Positions 56,941-64,000 of a stretch of 64,000 nt of DNA are shown here, one piece after another. The notes under the pieces were generated by a model that saw nothing but the letters and a program-made list of their open reading frames with translations, did no database searches and was not told the origin of the DNA. This DNA comes from Algicola sagamiensis DSM 14643 (GTDB lineage Bacteria > Pseudomonadota > Gammaproteobacteria > Enterobacterales > Alteromonadaceae). A program made the position numbers and the translations under genes. Position 1 is the first letter of the stretch; each line of letters starts with the position of its first letter. The stretch is taken from contig NZ_KB894498.1 in the NCBI RefSeq assembly GCF_000374485.1, positions 91,199 to 155,198 on the forward strand, given 5' to 3'.

Positions 56941-59900
56941 TGTTTTCCTCAAAATAGCCTTTATAATTATTTAGATTTGGTCCATTTCCATTCTCATCGT
57001 AAGGGCAATTACCTTCTTCATACCAATGAAGCTCACGGTTATAATCTTTATGAAATTCATCAGGGAGCATCTGTAGATTGCTTATCTTATTGGGGTTTTC
57101 TTCAATCGGGCATCTAAAAATCGGTTTTTTATGATGTACATTATATCCTTCTGGAACACGGCCTGTAATTTCCATTTTCATAAGTTCCTTTTTACCGAAG
57201 TAAAGATGAGCTTCATGGCTTTCATCATTTAAAGCATCTTTTGCAAATTTTGAAACATATTCTTTTCTAGGTTGAGAAAACTCAGACCTAGCATTATCAA
57301 CTTCACCAACTGTTCTTTTGTGAAACTTAGTAGGCTTAGCATCAGGGTCTCTCATTGAATCTTCAGCAGTTATCAATTCTCCATTTGAAGCCCATTCTTC
57401 GTTAACAAGAGAGCCATCTACTAAATGTCCTCCAGCAAACTCTTTTATCGTTAGCACTTTAGGTGAAACATCATCCCCAACTTTTCGGTACATTGTAACC
57501 GTACCATTTTCTGGATCGAGTCCTAATTTATCATATTCATGTACCAGGAAATTTGTTCCACCTGGTTTACGTCGTTTAATTAGAGACTTAGTTTGCTCAT
57601 CTGAAGAATTTACATTAGACCCTGCTTGTGCAGCTTCCAAAACTTTCTCTCGCATTTCAGGTGTTAAACCATCTTTTTCCAAGGCTGTCAGCATCTGCCC
57701 CAGCTTTTCCAACCCTTCCTTACACAACAACCCAAGTGGATCGACCCAATTAACTGGATTTGGAGCATATTGATACGGGTGTATTCCCCCTAAAATCCCG
57801 AGGGGATCTGGGCTGATAAAACGCTGCTGCTTTGGACTGTAATAGCGATAGCGGTTGTAATGTAAACCCGTTTCTTCGTCTGCGTATTGACCCGCAAAGC
57901 GCAGGGGTTGTTCAATGGTGTTGGATGCATTTGCTGCCGCCAAACCATAGACGTCGCTTTGGTTTTGCCAAACAATCGTCCCTTCGAGATCTAACAACAA
58001 CTGTGGGGTACCGAGTTGATCCAATTGATAGGTATACACAATACCAGCCTTGACCATCGCAATCGGGTCAAAAGAGTCTGGCATATAGATGAACCAAGTC
58101 CATTGTCCATCTTGGCACTCACCAACGAGTTGGTCTTTATCCCATAGGTAATGGGTAAGACGCTCACCTTGCTGTTTGGTTTGCCTTCTCCCAAAGGCAT
58201 CATAGGTGTATTGGGTTTGGCCTTGCTCTGTGTTGACTGTGATTAACTGACTAAGCGCATCGAATTGATAACTCTGCCCGAGTGAGCGTATTTGGTTACC
58301 TTGTTTGTCGTAACCACATGCCTGCTTGGCAATTGAGACAATGCGATCGCCCTGTATAGCAACCTTCGCCGATTGTGGATTCCCGAACGTATCCCAATCA
58401 TAAATATGTTGCTGAGTACCCATTGTCACTTGGGTCAACTGCTGACGTTGATTATAAGAATACTGAATCGTTGAATCGATGACGCCTTGTTGTTTTTTCT
58501 GGGTCAATTGATCCGCTTTATCGTAAGTGTACTGCGTCGATTGTAATGCGGTTTGCTGCGTATCGTATAACGACTGACGCGTCAGCCTACCAAATAAATC
58601 GAACTGTTGCAGCAACAGACAGCCATGTCCGAATATGAGGGTCTTTGGATTGCCAGATTGGTCGTATTCCCACTGACAGATCGATTGCGCATCCAACGAA
58701 ATCTGGGCCAGTCGCGAATGCTTGTCGTAGGTATACAACACCGTTTGACCATCTGGTAGATGCAAGTGAGTGCGTCGGCCAAAGCGATCATATTGGTATT
58801 TGAGCGCATGCCCACCGCTTTGCTCTGAGTACTTGAGCTTCCCCCCTTCGTCCCAGAATTGAAGGACCTGTGCATCAGCACTAAATGCCCGGGTGATCTG
58901 ACCCATCGTGTTATAGGTGAATGTCCGCTCTACAACATTATCTGGCTTGCTCGCTCGCTTTGAGGTTAAACGGCCTAGCGGATCATAGGTGAGTTGAACT
59001 TGGCGGTCTCCTTCGGTCACTTGCGTCACGCGATCGCAAGGATCGTACTGGAAATCCAACGTTCGCCCGTCCAAACCTGTCATTTGGGTGATATTTTCAT
59101 TGCCGTCATAAGCAAATGTGACTTGTATACCATCATGGCGAGACAAGGATAATAAGTTGCGCTCGGTATCATAATTGAAAAACAAAGTGTTGCCATCCGG
59201 ACGCGTGATCGTTTCTGGCAAGGTGTCATAGGTATAAGTTGCGGATGCGATACGGCCATCCGGTGCCGTATATTGGGTTAAGCGCCCGGCTTTATCATAC
59301 ACATAATGATGCGCCGATGTTGGCACCGTATCTTTATCTTTCGCTGCCTGATATGCCGCAAAGTCTGTTTGCAATACTCGCTCTACTTGGCCTTTCTTAT
59401 TGTGATGGAATAAGTGTCCAAGGCCAGAAGGCTCCAAAATCCCGTTGAGCTGACCATCCTTGTGATAGCTATAACGTGTTTTGACGCCAGCGATATCTGT
59501 CATCAGCAATTGCAATTGTTGATCCCAGGTGAGGGTCATATGCGAGCGATCAAAATCGATGTATTTGGTCGGTAAATTCAGTCCATCGTATTCAATCAGA
59601 CAAGCTTGGTTGTCTGGATATTGCTCAGCCCGAAGTGTGCCATCGAGATCAAGAATACGCGTAATGGATTGTCCATCGGGTCGCTGCGTACGAATACAAT
59701 GACCCCAGCGGTCATAATCATATCGAGTCGTTTGACCCAGTGCATTGATATAGCTTAAACATTGGCCTTGACCATTGTATGTCCAATACTTCGAGTGCCC
59801 TAACGGATCCATAGTTTGGCTGCGCCAGCCAGCTTGGGTGTAGCCATAGTGCCAAGTATGCCCATTTCCATTGGTATACCGGACGAGTTGTCCTTTTTTG

Positions 59901-61234
59901 TTATGCTCGAACGTTTCTGTGTATCCACGTGAGTCCGTACACGTACTGATATTCGTTGCAGCATCAAATGTCATCCGACTGGCATAAACACCATCTGATC
60001 CTCGTTGTGCAACACATTGACCATTTAGCCAAGACAAGTCGTGGGCTAGATCTTCCGCTCGCTCTCGACGGATCAGGCGATGTTGATTATCGTAGTCATA
60101 ACGCTCTTCTCTACCCTGTGCATCAATTGCGCCAATTAAATGACCGATACTGTCATAGCGATATTGAACCAATGGCACATCCTGTGCAACGGCAACATTT
60201 TCAACAATCTGGTAGGGTGTCACAGCACTCAACCAACCTTCGCTTTGATAAATCAGTTGGACACCTCGGTGACCACGCCAACAGATATCAATCACGCGAT
60301 CCGTATCGTCATAATTCAACACCCACCATTGCGGGTTGGTATGAATTTCTACAAGCCGCCAGCGTTTTGATGCAGCTTTAAAAATATATCGGGTTTTATC
60401 TGGGAAAATCAGGGCATAGGAACGTGTCACACCAAACTGTTGCCCTTCCAGCGTCAAACCACTGCTGGACTGATAGCAGGTTTGTTTCGGTTCTAAGTAA
60501 TCAAAAGTATGCTCACGGCCTTGCTCATCCGTATAAACCATCCAGCGTTTTGCGTCTTGTCCTTCTTCAGGAAATGATTCTTCGCACTCAATCAAAGACA
60601 CTTGCCAGGCATGACGCCATCCATAACCCATACCAACATTCATCTGTGCGTTGGAAGAACGGTATATTCGCTGCCATGGATGACGGATTGGACTGCGTTT
60701 TCCAATATCCACACAAGTCAGGATCTCTTCACCTGTGAGCATCGACACTGGATCGGCACGCAGCGCTTGATCTTCAATTGCTGGTGGTGTAGGCGTGTCA
60801 TTCACCGATTGTTTTGGGTTGAATGTTGGTTCCGGCGCAGCGGGTGATACAACAGGTTTAGTTGACTTTGGCGGTGCCGATGGAGCATTATCTGCCGCAC
60901 GGACATTGCCAAGATAAGGCATTGTCTTTGGTGGATGCTCGTGAAAACAAACGAGCTTGTCTGCCAAAAGTTGAGTTTTCAGCATTTCAAGTTGATTGCG
61001 AGCGAGCTGGCTGATAAATCCTGATACACCTGACGCTTTTAGCAAACTCGCAAATTCATCCCGCTTCCAAGGGTCTCCGATGAGATCTTTCGAAATCAAG
61101 GAAATCTGACGTTCGGCTTCTGCCGATGTTTTTGTGGGGACAAGGTAGCCGCGAGAGGGGAGTTTGACGCCTTTGATACCGATGCTGACAATCCCAGCAC
61201 CTTGGGTTCGAAACGCAACATGCTTCAAAATCAT
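56927..61234 (-). CDS. Rhs polymorphic toxin with HNH-like C-terminal tip
   Basis: A 1435-residue protein: an unrecognised N-terminal region (about 1-130), a proline-rich linker, a DUF6531-type start (DPVSMLTGEEIL near 180), many YD/Rhs repeats building a cocoon (about 200-1110), and the terminal core motif NPVNWVDPLGL near residue 1166. The last 267 residues are variable and AT-rich and hold HHKKPI, NKISNLQMLP, EFHK and NRELHW, an HNH or endonuclease VII-like arrangement. No PAAR domain or signal peptide is seen, so the delivery route is unclear. AAGGAG precedes the start by ten bases. Confidence 0.88.
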   Translation of the reverse strand: MILKHVAFRTQGAGIVSIGIKGVKLPSRGYLVPTKTSAEAERQISLISKDLIGDPWKRDEFASLLKASGVSGFISQLARNQLEMLKTQLLADKLVCFHEHPPKTMPYLGNVRAADNAPSAPPKSTKPVVSPAAPEPTFNPKQSVNDTPTPPAIEDQALRADPVSMLTGEEILTCVDIGKRSPIRHPWQRIYRSSNAQMNVGMGYGWRHAWQVSLIECEESFPEEGQDAKRWMVYTDEQGREHTFDYLEPKQTCYQSSSGLTLEGQQFGVTRSYALIFPDKTRYIFKAASKRWRLVEIHTNPQWWVLNYDDTDRVIDICWRGHRGVQLIYQSEGWLSAVTPYQIVENVAVAQDVPLVQYRYDSIGHLIGAIDAQGREERYDYDNQHRLIRRERAEDLAHDLSWLNGQCVAQRGSDGVYASRMTFDAATNISTCTDSRGYTETFEHNKKGQLVRYTNGNGHTWHYGYTQAGWRSQTMDPLGHSKYWTYNGQGQCLSYINALGQTTRYDYDRWGHCIRTQRPDGQSITRILDLDGTLRAEQYPDNQACLIEYDGLNLPTKYIDFDRSHMTLTWDQQLQLLMTDIAGVKTRYSYHKDGQLNGILEPSGLGHLFHHNKKGQVERVLQTDFAAYQAAKDKDTVPTSAHHYVYDKAGRLTQYTAPDGRIASATYTYDTLPETITRPDGNTLFFNYDTERNLLSLSRHDGIQVTFAYDGNENITQMTGLDGRTLDFQYDPCDRVTQVTEGDRQVQLTYDPLGRLTSKRASKPDNVVERTFTYNTMGQITRAFSADAQVLQFWDEGGKLKYSEQSGGHALKYQYDRFGRRTHLHLPDGQTVLYTYDKHSRLAQISLDAQSICQWEYDQSGNPKTLIFGHGCLLLQQFDLFGRLTRQSLYDTQQTALQSTQYTYDKADQLTQKKQQGVIDSTIQYSYNQRQQLTQVTMGTQQHIYDWDTFGNPQSAKVAIQGDRIVSIAKQACGYDKQGNQIRSLGQSYQFDALSQLITVNTEQGQTQYTYDAFGRRQTKQQGERLTHYLWDKDQLVGECQDGQWTWFIYMPDSFDPIAMVKAGIVYTYQLDQLGTPQLLLDLEGTIVWQNQSDVYGLAAANASNTIEQPLRFAGQYADEETGLHYNRYRYYSPKQQRFISPDPLGILGGIHPYQYAPNPVNWVDPLGLLCKEGLEKLGQMLTALEKDGLTPEMREKVLEAAQAGSNVNSSDEQTKSLIKRRKPGGTNFLVHEYDKLGLDPENGTVTMYRKVGDDVSPKVLTIKEFAGGHLVDGSLVNEEWASNGELITAEDSMRDPDAKPTKFHKRTVGEVDNARSEFSQPRKEYVSKFAKDALNDESHEAHLYFGKKELMKMEITGRVPEGYNVHHKKPIFRCPIEENPNKISNLQMLPDEFHKDYNRELHWYEEGNCPYDENGNGPNLNNYKGYFEENNERN

Positions 61235-61468
61235 ACGACGCTAGCTCCTTCTAAACTGATTTCTTTTTAATCACTGATTTTATTGAAATTTGCCAACAGA
61301 TAATAACATTTTCACAAAGTTGTGACCATATTGAAAATAGAGTTGATGCTTTTAAGCCTGTTGCGCAACATAGTGCCTGAAATACCAACTCAAAACACGC
61401 ACTATATCTCAATCTACGAAACTTCTTTATAATGTCACATCAAACGTATCCCTAAACAGGAAGACCTG

Positions 61469-61741
61469 ATGAGCAGAACGATATTTTGTCAGTTTCTCCA
61501 AAAAGAAGCTGAAGGACTGGATTTTCAACTCTACCCGGGTGAGCTGGGCCAGAAGATTTTTGACAACATCTCAAAAGAAGCTTGGGCAGAATGGCAAAAA
61601 AAACAGACCATGCTGATCAATGAACACAAACTCAATATGATGGATCCGGAACATCGTAAGTTTCTAGAGACACAAATGAGTGGCTTTCTCTTCGAAGGAA
61701 AAGAGGTCGAAATCGAAGGATATAAGCCGCCTGAATCATAA
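61469..61741 (+). CDS. yggX: Fe(2+)-trafficking / oxidative protection protein YggX
   Basis: A 90-residue protein that protects Fe-S enzymes from oxidants. The N-terminus [20 protein letters not shown] and LISKEAW-like [19 protein letters not shown] are family hallmarks, including the reactive Cys7. It is normally the neighbour of mutY; here about 5 kb of Rhs/SUKH DNA separates them. Confidence 0.95.
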   Translation: MSRTIFCQFLQKEAEGLDFQLYPGELGQKIFDNISKEAWAEWQKKQTMLINEHKLNMMDPEHRKFLETQMSGFLFEGKEVEIEGYKPPES

Positions 61742-61795
61742 TTTGCGCAATCTGTTGTTTATCTGCGCAAATAAAAGTTTCTGATAAAAAAAGTA

Positions 61796-61825
61796 TTGAC
61801 TTAAAGGCCGAAAACCCGTTTAATA
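61796..61825 (+). promoter_or_regulatory. Promoter of tRNA-Phe
   Basis: TTGACT (61796-61801), 17 bases, TTTAAT (61819-61824), ending about ten bases before the tRNA 5' end, with a GC-rich discriminator typical of stable RNA genes. Confidence 0.7.
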
Positions 61826-61833
61826 CGCCGCAC

Positions 61834-61909
61834 GCCCGGATAGCTCAGTCGGTAGAGCAGAGGATTGAAAATCCTCGTGTCGGTGGTTCGATTCCGCCTC
61901 CGGGCACCA
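61834..61909 (+). tRNA. tRNA-Phe (GAA)
   Basis: A 76-base cloverleaf with acceptor GCCCGGA pairing to TCCGGGC, anticodon GAA at 61867-61869, the T-arm GGTTCGATTCC and an encoded CCA end. One copy, on the plus strand. Confidence 0.98.
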
Positions 61910-61915
61910 TATTCT

Positions 61916-61943
61916 AAAGCCTCGCAATCGCGAGGCTTTTTTG
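61916..61943 (+). terminator. Rho-independent terminator of tRNA-Phe
   Basis: AAAGCCTCG / CGAGGCTTT with the loop CAATCG, then TTT, immediately after the tRNA. Confidence 0.9.
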
Positions 61944-62058
61944 TTTCTGTTTCTTTTTAATTTGAAATCAATCATCTTCCAAAAGATCCCGTTCCCCCGC
62001 CTCACATTCAACATGAAATTCGATATAATGGCGCTTTTGCGCTGACAAGATCGAAAGA

Positions 62059-64000
62059 ATGCCTTTAGATAGATTTTCCGAATCCGCGATCCAATCGCAC
62101 ACCCCCATGATGCAGCAATTTTTACGCATTAAGGCTGAGCACCCAAATATTCTTCTGTTTTACCGAATGGGTGATTTTTACGAGTTATTTTTCGAAGATG
62201 CGCAAAAAGCCTCTCAGCTCCTAGATATCTCCCTCACCAAACGGGGCCAATCCGGCGGGAGTGCTATACCGATGGCTGGCGTCCCTTATCATGCCGTCGA
62301 AAACTATTTAGCAAAACTCGTTCAATTGGGCGAATCCGTCGCAATCTGCGAGCAAATTGGTGACCCTGCCACAAGTAAAGGTCCGGTCGAACGGAAAGTC
62401 GTACGTATCGTTACACCCGGAACCATCACCGACGAAGCATTACTCAAAGAGAAAAAAGACAACTTTATTGCTGCGATTTTTGCTGCTCCGAAACAAGGTT
62501 TCGGCTTCGCATATCTGGATATTGCCAGCGGGCGCTTCTTAATCAATGAGCTAGAAAATGAAGAAGCCGTCAGTGCGGCCCTTCAGCGCATTGATCCAGC
62601 AGAACTTCTTTATCCGGAAAACTTCTCTCACATGACATTGATTGAAGGAAGAAAAGGTCTTCGGCGTCGCCCTGAGTGGGAGTTTGAACTCGAAACTGCA
62701 ACACGCCTGCTCACCCAGCAATTCCAAACACGCGATTTAATCGGTTTTGGAGTGCATCAAGCGCATCAGGGTCTCACTGCCGCAGGTTGTTTGATGCAGT
62801 ACGTCAAAGATACGCAAAGAACTGCACTGCCACATATTCGTCGTATTGGCCTTGAGAAAAGCGGTGCTTGTGTGATCCTCGATGCTGCAACACGCAAAAA
62901 TCTGGAACTCACACAAAACTTATCCGGTGGTGATGAAAACACACTCAGCGCGGTGCTGGACGATACATCTACGCCGATGGGCAGTCGCTTGCTACAACGC
63001 TGGATCCACACACCAATTCGTGAAAAACAACAACTGGAAGAGCGCTACGACTGTATCGATAGTTTGATTCAAACCAGCGTTTATGCAGACATTCAGCCTT
63101 TATTAAAGCAAATCGGTGATATTGAACGGATCATCTCCCGATTAGCACTGCGCAGTGCTCGTCCAAGAGACTTTACCCGTCTGCGCCATGCATTTGCTCA
63201 ATTACCTGAGCTGCAAGCATTGATGCAGCAGCTTCCCGCTGCATATTTGCAAAACTTAAGCGCACGCATTACGACTTACCCTGAGTTACATAACTTGCTT
63301 GAGCGCGCCATTGTTGAAAATCCACCCGTGCTCATTCGCGATGGTGGTGTCATTGCACCCGGTTACCATGCAGAGCTGGATGAATGGCGAGCACTGAGTG
63401 ACGGCGCAACTGATTACCTTCTTCAAATCGAACAACGCGAAAAAGAAAGAACCGGGATCCCAACGCTCAAAATTGGCTTTAATAAAGTCCACGGCTATTA
63501 CATTGAGATCAGCCGTGCTTATTCCGAGCAGGTTCCGCCGGAGTATGTTCGTCGACAAACGTTAAAGAATAACGAGCGGTATATTATTCCAGAATTAAAA
63601 GAATACGAAGACAAGGTCCTTGGCAGTCAAAGCAAAGCGCTCGCATTAGAAAAAAAGCTCTATGAAGCATTATTTGATGTCTTTTTGGAACAATTAGCAC
63701 CATTGCAAGCTTCATCCAATGCACTATGCGAACTCGACGTGTTATGTAATTTGGCTCAAAAAGCCGAGTCACTCAGCTACGCACGCCCGACATTGTCCGA
63801 CACTCAGGAAATCAACATCCAGTCTGGTCGTCATCCTGTTGTGGAATATATGTTAAAAGAGCCATTTATTCCAAACCCGGTTTCAATGCACAAAAAATCA
63901 CGTATGTTGATCATTACTGGTCCCAATATGGGCGGAAAATCAACCTATATGCGTCAAACTGCTCTGATCGTGCTTATGGCACATATTGGGAGTTTTGTCC
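62059..64000 (+). CDS. mutS: DNA mismatch repair protein MutS (5' part, cut by the window end)
   Basis: The window ends inside this gene; 647 codons are present. MutS recognises mismatches and small loops. The N-terminal mismatch-reading motif [10 protein letters not shown] is at residues 36-45 (F40-Y41-E42) and the ATPase P loop GPNMGGKST starts near residue 621; lever and connector domains lie between. The ATG at 62059 gives an N-terminus close to E. coli MutS; the ATG pair near 62107 is a weaker alternative. It follows tRNA-Phe and its terminator by about 115 bases. Confidence 0.95.
   Translation, partial: MPLDRFSESAIQSHTPMMQQFLRIKAEHPNILLFYRMGDFYELFFEDAQKASQLLDISLTKRGQSGGSAIPMAGVPYHAVENYLAKLVQLGESVAICEQIGDPATSKGPVERKVVRIVTPGTITDEALLKEKKDNFIAAIFAAPKQGFGFAYLDIASGRFLINELENEEAVSAALQRIDPAELLYPENFSHMTLIEGRKGLRRRPEWEFELETATRLLTQQFQTRDLIGFGVHQAHQGLTAAGCLMQYVKDTQRTALPHIRRIGLEKSGACVILDAATRKNLELTQNLSGGDENTLSAVLDDTSTPMGSRLLQRWIHTPIREKQQLEERYDCIDSLIQTSVYADIQPLLKQIGDIERIISRLALRSARPRDFTRLRHAFAQLPELQALMQQLPAAYLQNLSARITTYPELHNLLERAIVENPPVLIRDGGVIAPGYHAELDEWRALSDGATDYLLQIEQREKERTGIPTLKIGFNKVHGYYIEISRAYSEQVPPEYVRRQTLKNNERYIIPELKEYEDKVLGSQSKALALEKKLYEALFDVFLEQLAPLQASSNALCELDVLCNLAQKAESLSYARPTLSDTQEINIQSGRHPVVEYMLKEPFIPNPVSMHKKSRMLIITGPNMGGKSTYMRQTALIVLMAHIGSFV

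Noticed and set aside
61820..62014. 64-codon frame antisense to tRNA-Phe
   Set aside because: It covers the tRNA and its terminator, so it cannot be an ordinary gene.
1..64000. CRISPR arrays, insertion sequences, integrases, prophage
   Set aside because: No regular repeat-spacer series, no transposase or integrase frame and no phage structural genes were seen; only the Rhs unit looks clearly accessory.

Overview
The window is about 64 kb of a chromosome from a gammaproteobacterium of moderate GC content. The suhB | trmJ - cysE - iscRSUA - hscBA - fdx block, arcA, mutY/yggX, rsmC/trmB, anmK and mutS are all typical of that class. A sodium-pumping oxaloacetate decarboxylase (oadGAB) and two chemoreceptors hint at a motile, Na+-using, probably marine or brackish facultative heterotroph. 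I cannot name the genus. Nearly everything reads as conserved core chromosome, and the clearest accessory insert is an Rhs toxin/immunity unit near the right end.

Layout. 0-9.4 kb: ispB faces a complete ISC iron-sulfur assembly operon (iscR-iscS-iscU-iscA-hscB-hscA-fdx, without iscX) controlled by two tandem IscR-type operators; cysE and trmJ lie upstream and suhB is divergent. 9.4-16.5 kb: two unknown membrane proteins, a two-step NAD salvage pair (nadV and nadM-Nudix) separated by a 103-nt hairpin element, an unknown zinc-ribbon/HExxH membrane protein with a small membrane partner, then an AraC regulator with azlCD. 16.5-27 kb: two methyl-accepting chemotaxis proteins, a free Hpt protein, an SDR-like oxidoreductase, an AsmA-like protein, a GNAT-thioesterase fusion and an Hpt-HD-GYP protein with a decayed metal site. 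27-31 kb: glyoxylate shunt (aceA, aceB) flanking a LysR regulator.

31-45 kb: DUF2726 protein, mtnN with a CbiB-like protein, a GlyGly-CTERM surface protein, csaA, tyrS, an M23 peptidase with anmK (cell-wall turnover and recycling), then the oddest locus: an HscC-type Hsp70 that has lost almost its whole ATPase domain in frame while keeping its substrate-binding part, followed by its J-domain partner fused to an RDD membrane domain. A broken cupin gene and a DUF6351 lipoprotein follow. 45-56 kb: oadGAB, arcA, a sensor kinase, a DUF3293 protein that seems to lack a normal start codon, a TraB/GumN protein, rsmC, trmB, mutY. 56-64 kb: a SUKH immunity gene and an Rhs protein with an HNH-like tip sit between mutY and yggX; then tRNA-Phe(GAA) and the start of mutS, which runs off the end.

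The strongest leads for something undescribed are the ATPase-less HscC with its J-RDD partner, the Hpt/degenerate HD-GYP protein, and the zinc-ribbon/HEAGH membrane pair. Function calls rest on reading motifs and remembered family sequences; no search was run.
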